Shown: positions 8,688 through 18,470 of the stretch, one piece after another
Numbering within the stretch: the stretch's first letter is position 1
Layout of the letters: each line of letters opens with the position of its first letter
Source of the DNA: Seonamhaeicola sediminis
Lineage (GTDB): Bacteria; Bacteroidota; Bacteroidia; Flavobacteriales; Flavobacteriaceae
Direction: 5' to 3'
DNA length: 64,000 bases
Assembly (NCBI RefSeq): GCF_004358095.2
Contig: NZ_SMZJ02000005.1
Location: forward strand, 186,001-250,000
Position numbers and translations under genes: made by a program
Notes under the pieces: model-generated
Databases searched by the model: none
The model's input: the letters and a program-made list of their open reading frames with translations, nothing else
Told to the model about the DNA's origin: nothing

Positions 8688-11600
8688 ATGAGCAAACTAC
8701 ATAAAGAATTCAAACCCTCTTCATGGGCCATAAACAACAAAACCGTAGTTTATGTAATAGTTGGTATTTTTCTCTTTCTTGGTGTTTCGGCTTACTTTAG
8801 CTTACCACGTGAAAGCTTCCCAGAAGTAAAGGAAACTAAAATATATATTAGCACACCTTACCCAGGTAATACAGCCGAAGACATAGAAAAACTTATTGTA
8901 GACCCACTTGAAGACCGGGTAAAAAATATTAGCAATGTTACCGAAGTCCTTTCTACTTCACAGGAAGATTACGGTATGATTATTATTGAATTTGATGAAA
9001 ATATCTCCGTTGAAGCTGCGAGGCAAAAAGTAAAAGATGAGGTTGATAGTGAAAAAGCATCCGAAGATTGGCCTACGTTTAATGGAGCTAAAGTAGAACC
9101 AGATGTTTTCGACTTAAACTTTTCTGAAGAAATGCCTATTCTTAACATCAATCTAACTGGTGATTACCCTGTAGATAAGCTTAAAGAATTTGCAGAAATA
9201 CTTCAGGATGACATTGAAGATCTTGAAGAAATAAAAGCCGCAGATATTCGTGGTGCTCAAGAAAAGGAAGTTGAAGTAGCTGTAGATATCTATAAAATGA
9301 TGGCTGCTAAAGTAAGCTTTAATGATGTTATTGGCGCTATTCAAAATGGTAATATGACTATGAGTGCTGGTAATCTTATTACCAGTGGCCAACGAAGAAC
9401 TGTTAGAGTTATTGGAGAAATTAGTAACCCAGAACAGCTAGAAAATTTTGTGGTAAAATCAGATAATGGTGCTGTGTATTTACGTGATGTAGCAACTGTT
9501 TCTTTTATTGATGAAGACCACACCACATTTGCTCGAGACTTTGGTAAAAATGTGGTCATGTTAGATGTTAAGAAACGTTCAGGCAAAAATATGGTTGCAG
9601 CAGCAGACGCCATCTATAAAATCATTAAAACTTCACAAGAAACCAACACCATACCAAAAGATGTAAAAATTACAACGGCTAACGACCAGTCTCAAATCAC
9701 CTTAAATCAAGTTGACGATTTAGTAAATAACATCATTTTTGGTATTATTCTAGTAACTACGGTGTTAATGTTTTTCCTTGGGTTTAGAAATGCACTGTTT
9801 GTTGGTTTTGCCATTCCTATGTCTATGGTTATGGCCTTTATGATTGTGCAAATCTTGGGTTATACCATGAATACCATGATTCTATTCGGGCTCATTATGG
9901 GGCTAGGAATGTTGGTAGATAACGGTATTGTACTGGTAGAAAACGTTTATCGTTTAATGGATGAAGAAGGTATGAGCCGCATTGAAGCTGCCAAAAAAGG
10001 AATTGGTGAAATTGCTATGCCAATAATTATTTCAACTTTAACAACCGTGGCAGCATTTATTCCGTTAGGAATGTGGCCAGGAATGATGGGAGAGTTTATG
10101 ATTTACTTCCCTATTACCCTATCTATAGTTCTAGGGTCTTCACTATTTGTGGCGGTTTTTATCAACTCCGTTATGGTGTCACAGTTCATGAAAATTGAAG
10201 AAGATACCATACCTCTAAAAAGTTTAATTAGAATCACTATTATATTAGTACTCTTAGGGTTATTTATATACTTTATTGGAGGGGCTATCCGTGGATTAGG
10301 TACGTTACTTATTTTTAGTGCATCATTACTCTGGGCATATAAATACCTTATTAAAGGTGCAACCCATACCTTTAAAGACCAATTTTTACCACGCCTAGAA
10401 AACTTATATGAAAAGCAGTTAAGAAATGCCCTAAAAGGAAAAATGCCCTACGTATATATTGGTGGCACTGTGCTCATCTTAATTATTTCTTTCATGGCTT
10501 TTGGAATCTCGGTTGGAACCCAAAGAACTAACATAGAGTTTTTCCCAGATAATACGCCCAAACAAATTATGGTATATATTGAATACCCAGAGGGAACAGC
10601 TATTGAAAAAACCAATGAGATTACAAAAAGTATTGAAAACCGTGTTTACAAAGTTATTAGAAGCGAGAAGTATACCAACTCAACTGATGATAGCAAGAAT
10701 TTCTTGGTAGAATCTGTAGTATCTCAAGTTGGTGAAGGCGCGGGTAACCCGTTTACCGATGGTGGTTCTGCAGCAGAAATGCCCAATAAGGGTAAAATTA
10801 CTGCTACCATGCGTGAGTTTAAATTTAGAAGAGATGCTAATAACAATATTATTGACAGTGAAGAGCTGCGTAAAGACATTCAAAATGCACTAAAAGGTAT
10901 TTACCCCGGGGTTTCTATTTCTGTTGAAAAAGATCCTGTTGGCCCTCCTACCGGATACCCCATTAATATTGAAATTGAAGGCAAAGATTATGACCAGCTC
11001 ATTACGGTTGCCGAAAACATAAAAAAGTTTATTGATAGTAAAAATGTACCCGGTATTGACCAATTAAAGATTGATGTAAACCGTGGAAAACCTGTTGCTA
11101 GAGTTGATATTGACCGTGAAAAATCTGGAGAATTAGGCGTTTCTGCAGGTCAAGTAGGACAACAATTACGCAACTCTCTATTTGGAGCTAAAGCGGGTGT
11201 TTATAAAAAAGACGGTGAAGATTATGATATCAATGTGCGCTTTAATGAAGATTTAAGATACAACACCAGCGCATTATTTAATCAAAATATCATTTTTAGA
11301 GACCAAGCCACAGGGCAATTAAAAGAAGTCCCTATTTCGGCAGTAGCTAAACAGGTTAATACCTCATCATTTAGTTCTATAAAGCATCGCGATTATAAAC
11401 GTGTAGTAACGGTGTATTCTGCTTTGGCCCCAGGTTTTATAGATGCTAATATTGTTGTAAGTCAAATTAAAGCAGAAATGGAATCATACGGTGACACCTA
11501 TGGAGCACTTCCAAGTGATATTAAAATTGATTACACGGGTCAGTTAGAAGAACAAGCCAAGGAACAGGCTTTCTTAAACAAAGCACTTTTAGCAGGCTTA

Positions 11601-12185
11601 GGTTTAATCATGTTAATACTCATATTCCAGTTTGGTTCAGTTTCTAAACCTACAATCATCATGGGCGCTATCTTTTTAAGTTTTGCAGGCGTATTTTTAG
11701 GTTTAGTATTTACCGGATGGTCTTTTGTAATTATGATGACCATGATGGGTATTATTTCCCTTGCAGGAATTGTAGTAAACAATGGTGTTGTTCTACTTGA
11801 TTATACCCAATTGTTAATAGATAGAAAACGCGCCACAATGGATGATATTGATGTTGCAGAACGCCTTCCTGTAGAGGATATTAAAGAAGCCATTGTAAAA
11901 GGAGGTAAAGCACGTTTAAGACCCGTATTGTTAACAGCTATCACCACTGTTTTTGGATTAATTCCTCTGGCCATAGGCTTTAACATTGATTTCTTTTCTT
12001 TATTTAACAACTTTGACCCAAATATTTATATAGGTGGAGATAATGTAATTTTTTGGGGCCCTTTAGCATGGACTGTTATTTTTGGGTTGATATTTGCAAC
12101 ATTCTTAACACTCATTATAGTTCCTGTATTGTTCTTTTTAGTGAACAAGCTAAAACGGAAAATATTTTTAAGAAAACTAGGATAA
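8688..12185 (+). CDS. RND-family efflux pump permease (HAE1/AcrB type)
   Basis: Inner-membrane proton-driven pump of the tripartite efflux system. The 1165-aa protein has the RND plan: one N-terminal membrane helix (residues 18-38), a large periplasmic loop, a first membrane block near 340-560, a second loop, and a C-terminal membrane block near 950-1150. Transmembrane segment 4 contains GLIMGLGMLVDNGIVLVENVYR, which carries the Asp/Asn pair in the position used for proton relay. It is somewhat longer than AcrB (about 1050 aa), mainly through extra hydrophobic segments near residues 505-560. Substrates are not predictable. It is the last gene of the TetR-controlled operon, and a terminator follows at 12221-12250. 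Confidence 0.93.
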   Translation: MSKLHKEFKPSSWAINNKTVVYVIVGIFLFLGVSAYFSLPRESFPEVKETKIYISTPYPGNTAEDIEKLIVDPLEDRVKNISNVTEVLSTSQEDYGMIIIEFDENISVEAARQKVKDEVDSEKASEDWPTFNGAKVEPDVFDLNFSEEMPILNINLTGDYPVDKLKEFAEILQDDIEDLEEIKAADIRGAQEKEVEVAVDIYKMMAAKVSFNDVIGAIQNGNMTMSAGNLITSGQRRTVRVIGEISNPEQLENFVVKSDNGAVYLRDVATVSFIDEDHTTFARDFGKNVVMLDVKKRSGKNMVAAADAIYKIIKTSQETNTIPKDVKITTANDQSQITLNQVDDLVNNIIFGIILVTTVLMFFLGFRNALFVGFAIPMSMVMAFMIVQILGYTMNTMILFGLIMGLGMLVDNGIVLVENVYRLMDEEGMSRIEAAKKGIGEIAMPIIISTLTTVAAFIPLGMWPGMMGEFMIYFPITLSIVLGSSLFVAVFINSVMVSQFMKIEEDTIPLKSLIRITIILVLLGLFIYFIGGAIRGLGTLLIFSASLLWAYKYLIKGATHTFKDQFLPRLENLYEKQLRNALKGKMPYVYIGGTVLILIISFMAFGISVGTQRTNIEFFPDNTPKQIMVYIEYPEGTAIEKTNEITKSIENRVYKVIRSEKYTNSTDDSKNFLVESVVSQVGEGAGNPFTDGGSAAEMPNKGKITATMREFKFRRDANNNIIDSEELRKDIQNALKGIYPGVSISVEKDPVGPPTGYPINIEIEGKDYDQLITVAENIKKFIDSKNVPGIDQLKIDVNRGKPVARVDIDREKSGELGVSAGQVGQQLRNSLFGAKAGVYKKDGEDYDINVRFNEDLRYNTSALFNQNIIFRDQATGQLKEVPISAVAKQVNTSSFSSIKHRDYKRVVTVYSALAPGFIDANIVVSQIKAEMESYGDTYGALPSDIKIDYTGQLEEQAKEQAFLNKALLAGLGLIMLILIFQFGSVSKPTIIMGAIFLSFAGVFLGLVFTGWSFVIMMTMMGIISLAGIVVNNGVVLLDYTQLLIDRKRATMDDIDVAERLPVEDIKEAIVKGGKARLRPVLLTAITTVFGLIPLAIGFNIDFFSLFNNFDPNIYIGGDNVIFWGPLAWTVIFGLIFATFLTLIIVPVLFFLVNKLKRKIFLRKLG

Positions 12186-12220
12186 AATTTTTAGTTAGTA
12201 AATAATTCAATTTCTTAACA

Positions 12221-12250
12221 AAAGAGAGCCGTATTTATTGCGGCTCTTTT
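12221..12250 (+). terminator. Rho-independent terminator after the RND operon
   Basis: Stem AGAGCCG / CGGCTCT with a 7-9 nt AT-rich loop (arms about 12224-12231 and 12241-12248), extended by A-T pairs and followed by a short T run. It lies 36 bp after the pump stop codon. Confidence 0.8.
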
Positions 12251-12261
12251 CATTTTGACTT

Positions 12262-12290
12262 TGTCATTCTGAACTTGTTTCAGAATCTCA
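12262..12290. repeat. Dispersed intergenic repeat, copy 1
   Basis: TGTCATTCTGAACTTGTTTC followed by AGAATCTCA. The same type of sequence recurs at 54016-54075, and a related form (TGTCATACTGAGCGCAGTT) lies on the opposite strand at 24121-24153. All three copies are intergenic. From memory this resembles short palindrome-associated repeats common in flavobacterial genomes; that recollection was not checked. Confidence 0.55.
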
Positions 12291-12344
12291 TCATCATAGA
12301 TGTAAATTCAACACTTAAATAAACATTTAATCCACGAACTTATG

Positions 12345-12352
12345 TAAATTTG
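12345..12352 (+). promoter_or_regulatory. -7 promoter box of aspS
   Basis: TAAATTTG matches TAnnTTTG exactly, 19 bp before the aspS ATG. No good -33 TTG is visible at the usual distance, so the call rests on the -7 box and its position. Confidence 0.5.
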
Positions 12353-12371
12353 CACTTCAATTTTTACAATC

Positions 12372-14126
12372 ATGTATAGAAGTCATAATTGTGGCGAATT
12401 AAGAGCTACAAATATAAATGAAGAAGTTACCCTAGCTGGTTGGGTTCAGAAATCTCGTGATAAAGGATTTATTGTTTGGGTAGACTTACGTGATCGTTAT
12501 GGCATCACCCAATTAGTTTTTGATGAAGAGCGTACCTCAAAAGACATGATGAAGCAAGCCCAAAGTTTGGGTCGTGAATTTGTAATTCAAGTCAAAGGAA
12601 CCGTTATTGAACGTGCCTCTAAAAACCCAAATATAACAACTGGTGACATAGAAATTTTAGTTTCAGAATTAAATATTCTTAACAAAGCTATTCTACCGCC
12701 ATTCACTATTGAAGATGAAACCGATGGTGGTGAAGAGTTGCGTATGAAATATCGTTATTTAGATATTCGTCGTAACCCCGTTAAAAACAGTCTTATATTT
12801 AGGCATAAAGTAACACAAGAGGTAAGAAACTATCTTTCAAAAGAGGGGTTTATAGAAGTAGAAACACCTTATTTAATAAAATCTACTCCAGAAGGTGCTC
12901 GAGATTTTGTAGTACCAAGTAGAATGAACGAAGGAGAGTTTTACGCATTACCACAATCACCTCAAACCTTCAAACAATTGCTTATGGTTGGTGGTATGGA
13001 TAAATATTTCCAGATTGTAAAATGCTTTAGAGATGAAGATTTACGTGCTGACAGACAACCAGAGTTTACGCAGATTGATTGTGAGATGGCATTTATAGAA
13101 CAAGAAGATATTTTGAATGCTTTTGAAGGGTTAACACGTCATTTATTAAAGGAGATTAACGGTGTTGAAATTGACAAGTTCCCCAGAATTCAGTACGATG
13201 ATGCCATGCGTTTATATGGCAATGACAAACCAGACATTCGTTTCGGGATGGAATTTGGTGAGTTGAACGAAGTTACTCAACATAAAGATTTCAATGTTTT
13301 CAATAATGCTGAATTGGTTGTGGGTATTGCTGTGCCTAAAGGAAACAGTTACACAAGAAAAGAAATTGATAAATTAATAGATTGGGTAAAGCGTCCACAG
13401 ATAGGTGCTCTAGGTATGGTTTACTGCCGTTGTAACGAAGACGGCTCATATAAATCTTCTGTAGACAAATTCTATGACCAAGATGATTTAGCAAAATGGG
13501 CAGAAGTAACAGGAGCTAAACCTGGCGATTTAATTTGTGTACTCTCTGGGAACACCAATAAGGTTAGGACTCAATTAAGTGCGCTACGTATGGAATTAGC
13601 AGAGCGCTTAGGTTTGCGTAAACCTGATGAATTTGCGCCACTGTGGGTAATGGATTTCCCGTTGTTAGAATGGGACGAGGAAACAGAACGTTACCACGCT
13701 ATGCACCACCCATTTACTTCACCCAAGCCAGGGCAAATTGAATTATTAAAAACAGATCCAGGAGCTGTAAGAGCTAATGCTTACGATTTGGTATTGAACG
13801 GAAACGAAATAGGAGGAGGCTCTATAAGAATACATGATAAAGAAACACAATCCTTAATGTTCGATTATTTAGGATTTACACAAGAAGAAGCCAAAGCACA
13901 ATTTGGGTTTTTAATGGATGCCTTTCAGTATGGAGCTCCACCACATGGTGGTTTAGCATTTGGTTTAGACAGATTGGTAGCTATTTTAGGAGGCCAAGAG
14001 ACCATTCGTGACTTTATTGCCTTCCCAAAAAACAATTCTGGTCGTGATGTTATGATAGATGCACCTGCGCCTATTGACGAAGAACAATTAGAAGAATTAC
14101 GTTTAAAACTGAACCTTAAATCATAA
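12372..14126 (+). CDS. aspS: Aspartyl-tRNA synthetase
   Basis: Charges tRNA-Asp. The protein begins with the OB-fold anticodon-binding domain (residues 1-105, [22 protein letters not shown]). The class II catalytic core follows, with motif 2 in [19 protein letters not shown] and motif 3 in [15 protein letters not shown] near the C-terminus. A GAD-type insertion between motifs 2 and 3 marks the bacterial form. The length of 584 aa is normal. It stands alone between the RND terminator and its own terminator at 14131. Whether it is discriminating or also charges Asn cannot be judged here. Confidence 0.97.
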   Translation: MYRSHNCGELRATNINEEVTLAGWVQKSRDKGFIVWVDLRDRYGITQLVFDEERTSKDMMKQAQSLGREFVIQVKGTVIERASKNPNITTGDIEILVSELNILNKAILPPFTIEDETDGGEELRMKYRYLDIRRNPVKNSLIFRHKVTQEVRNYLSKEGFIEVETPYLIKSTPEGARDFVVPSRMNEGEFYALPQSPQTFKQLLMVGGMDKYFQIVKCFRDEDLRADRQPEFTQIDCEMAFIEQEDILNAFEGLTRHLLKEINGVEIDKFPRIQYDDAMRLYGNDKPDIRFGMEFGELNEVTQHKDFNVFNNAELVVGIAVPKGNSYTRKEIDKLIDWVKRPQIGALGMVYCRCNEDGSYKSSVDKFYDQDDLAKWAEVTGAKPGDLICVLSGNTNKVRTQLSALRMELAERLGLRKPDEFAPLWVMDFPLLEWDEETERYHAMHHPFTSPKPGQIELLKTDPGAVRANAYDLVLNGNEIGGGSIRIHDKETQSLMFDYLGFTQEEAKAQFGFLMDAFQYGAPPHGGLAFGLDRLVAILGGQETIRDFIAFPKNNSGRDVMIDAPAPIDEEQLEELRLKLNLKS

Positions 14127-14130
14127 TATG

Positions 14131-14158
14131 AAAATCCTGCACATTGCGGGATTTTTTG
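14131..14158 (+). terminator. Rho-independent terminator after aspS
   Basis: Stem AATCCTGC / GCGGGATT with a 4-5 nt loop (ACATT region), followed by T6. It begins 5 bp after the aspS stop and occupies the space before the ClC gene, which is why the ClC start is placed at 14171. Confidence 0.82.
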
Positions 14159-14170
14159 TTACTTTTAAAA

Positions 14171-15955
14171 ATGCCAAATGCTAGAAGTCTTTTAAGGAAA
14201 TTTCTAATCTGGAAATACAAACATATTTCAGAGCGTCAATTTGTTTACATACTTAGTATTCTTGTAGGTTTTTTAGCGGGTATGGGTACAGTAGTACTCA
14301 AAAACTTAACACATTATATTCGTCATTTTTTTAATCTCTACATATTTAAGGATTACCAAAGTACCCTTTATTTCGTTTTACCTATTATTGGGCTTTTACT
14401 GGTTTATATCATAAAGCAAACCTGGTTAAAAAAGCATATTGGACATGGTATTTCTACAACATTGCATGCTATTTCCAAACTTAATGGTATCATTCCTAGA
14501 TATAATATTTATGCAGGTTTAATAACCGCTCCTTTAACCGTTGGTTTTGGTGGTTCAGTAGGACTTCAAGGACCTGCTGTAAGTGTGGGTGCTGCTTTAG
14601 GATCTAATGCCGCTCGTTTGTTTCATATGAACACTAAAACCAGATTACTCTTAATTTCATGTGCAGCCGCAGGTGCCATGGCTTCTATGTTTAAAGCTCC
14701 TATTGCAGCCATTGTATTTGCTATTGAAATATTTAGTCTAGATATTGCTTTTGCATCTTTAGTACCACTGCTTTTAGCTTCTGTTTCTGCTGTAGTGACT
14801 TCCTATTTTTTCTTAGGTACTGATGTATTATTGAGGTTTGAGTTAATTGACAAATTTGAAATAAACGATATAGCCTTTTATGTGGTACTTGGTTTAGTTA
14901 CCGGACATATGTCTGTGTACTTTTCTAAAGTCTTTTTTTCTATTACCAACTTTTTTAAGCAATTTGAAAGCAGAGCAAAACGTTTGCTTATTGGAGGCTT
15001 AGCCATAGGGACCATGTTATTTTTAATACCTCCCCTTTATGGTGAGGGTTACGGCATTATGAACAATTTACTTAAAGGAGACCATATTGCAGCCATTGGC
15101 AGAACACCTTTTAATTTAGATTTAGATAATATTTGGATAGTTATAGCTCTTCTATTCGGTATTACATTATTTAAAGCCATAGCTATGACCACTACATTTG
15201 GTGCTGGAGGCGTTGGCGGTGTTTTTATTCCCACATTGGTAATGGGAAGTGCCTTGGGTAATGCGTTTGCTAAAGTGATAAACAACATTGGTTTTGGTTT
15301 TAATGTGTCTGAATCTAACTTCACATTAATAGGAATGACTGGTTTAATGGCAGGTGTTTTACATGCTCCTTTAACCGCTATTTTCCTTATTGCTGAAATT
15401 ACAGGTGGCTATGAGCTTTTTGTACCACTTATGCTTGTATCTGCTATTTCCTTTGCAATTACTAAATATTATGTATCACATTCTGTGTATACATTAAAAT
15501 TAGCTGAGCGTGGTGAACTAATTACTCATGACAAAGACCAAAATGTGTTGATGATGTTAGAGATTGATAAAGTCATTGAAACTAACTTTGTTATTCTAAA
15601 GCCAGATATGACTTTGGGATATATTTTAAAAAATGCTGTGGCAAAATCATCTAGAAATCATTTTCCAGTAGTTAATGAGTCTCACGAATTTTTAGGAGTT
15701 ATCCATTTAGACGATATTAGACACATGATGTTTAATACAGACTTATACGAAAAGGTTAATGCCGGTAGTTTAATGCATGCAGATGCCGGAATTATCAATT
15801 ATGATGAAGACACCATGAACACCATTATGGAAAAATTTAAAACTAGTGGTGCTTGGAATTTACCGGTTATAAAACATGGCAAGTATTATGGTTATATCTC
15901 TAAATCTAAATTATTAACAGCCTACAGACGTCAGTTAATTAACGTTACCCATTAA
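14171..15955 (+). CDS. ClC-family chloride channel/transporter with C-terminal CBS pair
   Basis: Anion channel or anion/H+ antiporter of the ClC family in the inner membrane. With the ATG at 14171 it has 594 aa; an in-frame TTG at 14144 lies inside the aspS terminator and is rejected. Membrane helices fill about residues 20-430. The conserved filter region reads GGSVGLQGPAVSVGAALG, so the position of the gating glutamate (GxEGP in most ClCs) is Gln133. The second conserved motif is GVGGVFIPTLVMGSALG. Two CBS domains fill about residues 450-590, as in many bacterial and eukaryotic ClCs. Loss of the gating Glu would favour channel-like or uncoupled transport (inference). Confidence 0.9.
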   Translation: MPNARSLLRKFLIWKYKHISERQFVYILSILVGFLAGMGTVVLKNLTHYIRHFFNLYIFKDYQSTLYFVLPIIGLLLVYIIKQTWLKKHIGHGISTTLHAISKLNGIIPRYNIYAGLITAPLTVGFGGSVGLQGPAVSVGAALGSNAARLFHMNTKTRLLLISCAAAGAMASMFKAPIAAIVFAIEIFSLDIAFASLVPLLLASVSAVVTSYFFLGTDVLLRFELIDKFEINDIAFYVVLGLVTGHMSVYFSKVFFSITNFFKQFESRAKRLLIGGLAIGTMLFLIPPLYGEGYGIMNNLLKGDHIAAIGRTPFNLDLDNIWIVIALLFGITLFKAIAMTTTFGAGGVGGVFIPTLVMGSALGNAFAKVINNIGFGFNVSESNFTLIGMTGLMAGVLHAPLTAIFLIAEITGGYELFVPLMLVSAISFAITKYYVSHSVYTLKLAERGELITHDKDQNVLMMLEIDKVIETNFVILKPDMTLGYILKNAVAKSSRNHFPVVNESHEFLGVIHLDDIRHMMFNTDLYEKVNAGSLMHADAGIINYDEDTMNTIMEKFKTSGAWNLPVIKHGKYYGYISKSKLLTAYRRQLINVTH

Positions 15956-16191
15956 TGAAGTACATTATCTTAATATTATTTTTAGCATCGGCAGGTTTAA
16001 TACTATTTGGTTTTTTAAGTCAAACTGAAAACTCCCAAAAACTTATTGGTTTTGGTGTAGTAGGCTTATTTATAGTGGTGTTTCCTCTATTTTCTTATTA
16101 TCGTTGGAAAGACAAAAATCTTAAAGACTACATGCTTACCAAAGAAAATTTAGATAGAATGCGTGAGTCTCAAGAAAAGAATAAGCACTAA
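15955..16191 (+). CDS. Small membrane protein, hypothetical
   Basis: A 78-aa protein with two hydrophobic helices (about residues 3-19 and 29-47) and a charged, hydrophilic C-terminal tail (WKDKNLKDYMLTKENLDRMR). The start codon overlaps the ClC stop (TAATG), so it is translationally coupled to the channel gene. I do not recognise a family. The coupling makes an accessory role with the ClC protein possible. The 3' end overlaps the convergent tadA gene by 4 bp. Confidence 0.7.
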   Translation: MKYIILILFLASAGLILFGFLSQTENSQKLIGFGVVGLFIVVFPLFSYYRWKDKNLKDYMLTKENLDRMRESQEKNKH

Positions 16192-16637
16192 TTCAGGTTT
16201 CGTTTCATTATAAAAAACCGTTTTAACAACTCACTGGCCTCTTTAGCCAAAACACCGCCTTCTATCTTTGTTTTAGGGTGTAATTTCGTTTTTAAATTAA
16301 TACAACCTCGCTCCATATCTCTGGCACCAAACACAATCTTAGAAATCTGGCTCCAATACAATGCCCCAGCACACATCTGGCAAGGTTCTAAAGTAACATA
16401 CAAAGTACATTGTTGAAGATATTTCCCGCCTAAAAAATTGGCAGCGGCAGTAATAGATTGCATTTCGGCATGAGCGGTAACATCGTTTAAAGTTTCGGTT
16501 AAGTTATGTCCGCGAGCAATAATCTTATCATCAATTACGATAACCGCGCCTACAGGAATTTCGCCCTTATCAAAAGCTATTTCAGCTTCCTGTAGAGCCT
16601 TCCGCATAAAATAAGCATCATCAAAAATGTGTTCCAT
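16188..16637 (-). CDS. tadA: tRNA(adenine-34) deaminase TadA
   Basis: Zinc-dependent deaminase that converts A34 to inosine in tRNA-Arg(ACG). The catalytic zinc motif is complete: HAE (His56, Glu58) and PCQMC (Cys86, Cys89). The N-terminal block FMRKALQEAEIAFDKGEIPVGAV is highly typical of TadA, as opposed to other cytidine/guanine deaminases. The length of 149 aa is normal. The start at 16637 keeps the family N-terminus (FDDAYFM) and lies only 5 bp after a perfect -7 box (16643-16650 on this strand), so the mRNA is probably leaderless or nearly so. It is divergent from dxs. Confidence 0.93.
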   Translation of the reverse strand: MEHIFDDAYFMRKALQEAEIAFDKGEIPVGAVIVIDDKIIARGHNLTETLNDVTAHAEMQSITAAANFLGGKYLQQCTLYVTLEPCQMCAGALYWSQISKIVFGARDMERGCINLKTKLHPKTKIEGGVLAKEASELLKRFFIMKRNLN

Positions 16638-16642
16638 AGAAA

Positions 16643-16650
16643 CAAAAATA
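16643..16650 (-). promoter_or_regulatory. -7 promoter box of tadA
   Basis: On the minus strand TATTTTTG matches TAnnTTTG. It ends 5 bp from the tadA start codon, leaving almost no leader. It shares a 39-bp divergent gap with the dxs promoter. Confidence 0.6.
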
Positions 16651-16664
16651 CGATTTCAATCTCG

Positions 16665-16672
16665 TACTTTTG
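16665..16672 (+). promoter_or_regulatory. -7 promoter box of dxs
   Basis: TACTTTTG matches TAnnTTTG. The chosen dxs start codon GTG (16677) follows 4 bp later, so transcription would begin at or just beyond that codon. Either the transcript is leaderless or translation begins slightly downstream (TTG at 16689). Confidence 0.6.
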
Positions 16673-16676
16673 CGAT

Positions 16677-18431
16677 GTGCAAAAGCAATTGTTAACACAT
16701 ATAAACTCACCCAAGGAGTTGCGTACCTTAAAGCAAGATGAATTACCTCAACTGGCTATAGAATTACGTGAGTTTATTATCAATATTGTAGCTACTAAAG
16801 AAGGCCACTTGGGAGCTAGTTTAGGCGTGGTTGAGTTAACCATTGCCTTACATTATGTATTCAATACACCAGAAGATTTATTAGTTTGGGATGTAGGGCA
16901 TCAGGCCTACGGACATAAAATTTTAACTGGTAGAAAAAACATCTTTGACACTAACAGACAGTTGGGAGGCATCAGTGGGTTTCCAAAGCGCGAAGAGAGT
17001 GTTTACGACAGTTTTGGTGTTGGACATTCCTCTACCTCTATTTCTGCTACTTTAGGTATGGCCATTGCTTCTAAACTCAAAGGAGAAAACAAACATCATA
17101 TTGCAATTATTGGTGATGCCTCTATTGCCAGTGGTATGGCATTTGAAGGTTTAAATCACACAGGCGTTACAGATGCTAACTTATTAGTAGTTTTAAACGA
17201 TAATGCCATAGGAATTGACCCAAGTGTTGGTGCTTTAAAGCAGTATTTAACTAATGTGAAAAAAGGCACTCAAAAGCGCAATAACATCATTGAAGCTTTA
17301 AATTTCGATTATTCAGGACCTATTGATGGGCACGATTTGGAAAAAATCATTTCAGAATTAGAACGTTTAAAAACCGTAAAAGGCCCTAAATTATTACATG
17401 TAATTACCACTAAAGGCAAAGGTTTAAAACAAGCAGAAAATGATCAAGTAAAATACCATGCTCCTGGTAAATTTGATGCATCTACAGGAGATTTGTTACC
17501 GAAATCTGGTTTGATACAACCTCCCAAGTATCAGGACGTATTTGGACTCACAATAGTTGAATTAGCAAAACAGAATGAAAAGATTATAGGAATTACTCCT
17601 GCCATGCCAACAGGAAGTTCCCTTAAATATCTGATGGAAGAAATTCCAGATAGAGCTTTCGATGTTGGTATTGCAGAACAACACGCTGTGACCTTAGCAG
17701 CAGGTATGGCAACACAAGGGCTTATTCCATTTTGCAATATTTATTCTACTTTTTTACAGCGTGCGTATGATCAGGTGATTCATGATGTGGCACTACAAAG
17801 ACTACCCGTTATTTTTTGTTTAGATAGAGCTGGTTTGGTTGGTGAAGATGGCGCAACACATCACGGTGTTTTTGATTTAGCTTATTTAAGAAGTATACCT
17901 AACCTCATCATTTTTGCTCCCAGAAACGAAGTTGAATTGCGCAATATCATGTACACGGCTCAGTTGGGACTTGACCAGCCAATTGCTATTCGTTATCCAA
18001 GAGGAAGGGGCGTAACTATAGATTGGAAACAACCTTTTAAACCACTTGATATTGGTAAAGGTGAACAATTAAAACAAGGTAAGCAACTTGCTGTTTTAAG
18101 CATTGGTGCTATTGCAAAAAATGTTACTGAAGCCATAATAGATTTAAACGTTTCACATTACGATATGCGGTTTGTAAAACCTTTAGATGAGGTTTTACTT
18201 CATAATATATTCAAGACATATCATACCATTATTACTGTTGAAGATGGTACTGTAAAAGGAGGTTTTGGGAGTACCATTCTCGAGTTTGCGTCCGCGTACA
18301 ATTATAAAAACAGGATTAAAACACTGGGCATTCCTGATAATTTTGTGGAACATGGTAAAGTTGAAGAACTTCAAAAATTGGTTGGATTAGATGCTGAAAG
18401 TATTAGAAAGTTTATCCTCTCTATTCAGTAA
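16677..18431 (+). CDS. dxs: 1-deoxy-D-xylulose-5-phosphate synthase
   Basis: First enzyme of the MEP isoprenoid pathway: condenses pyruvate and glyceraldehyde-3-phosphate using thiamine diphosphate. Residues near the start (HINSPKELR) match the family N-terminus. The TPP motif is GDASIASGMAFEGLNH, and the transketolase-like pyrimidine domain shows DVGIAEQHAVTLAAGMA. I start it at GTG 16677, giving 584 aa. An upstream in-frame ATG at 16629 would add 16 residues that cross the promoter and overlap tadA, so it is rejected. Together with the polyprenyl synthase at 4426 it supplies isoprenoids. A weak hairpin follows at 18471. Confidence 0.94.
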   Translation: MQKQLLTHINSPKELRTLKQDELPQLAIELREFIINIVATKEGHLGASLGVVELTIALHYVFNTPEDLLVWDVGHQAYGHKILTGRKNIFDTNRQLGGISGFPKREESVYDSFGVGHSSTSISATLGMAIASKLKGENKHHIAIIGDASIASGMAFEGLNHTGVTDANLLVVLNDNAIGIDPSVGALKQYLTNVKKGTQKRNNIIEALNFDYSGPIDGHDLEKIISELERLKTVKGPKLLHVITTKGKGLKQAENDQVKYHAPGKFDASTGDLLPKSGLIQPPKYQDVFGLTIVELAKQNEKIIGITPAMPTGSSLKYLMEEIPDRAFDVGIAEQHAVTLAAGMATQGLIPFCNIYSTFLQRAYDQVIHDVALQRLPVIFCLDRAGLVGEDGATHHGVFDLAYLRSIPNLIIFAPRNEVELRNIMYTAQLGLDQPIAIRYPRGRGVTIDWKQPFKPLDIGKGEQLKQGKQLAVLSIGAIAKNVTEAIIDLNVSHYDMRFVKPLDEVLLHNIFKTYHTIITVEDGTVKGGFGSTILEFASAYNYKNRIKTLGIPDNFVEHGKVEELQKLVGLDAESIRKFILSIQ

Positions 18432-18470
18432 TTAAGAATTAAATATTCATTTACTTCAAATCCAAAATAA

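Noticed and set aside
9341-9613. Minus-strand open frame inside the RND pump gene
   Set aside because: It is antisense to a conserved coding region and shows no protein features of its own.
14144-14170. Upstream TTG start for the ClC gene
   Set aside because: It lies inside the aspS terminator hairpin; the ATG at 14171 gives a normal N-terminus.
16629-16676. Upstream ATG for dxs
   Set aside because: It overlaps tadA and crosses the -7 box of dxs; the first 16 residues have no homology pattern.
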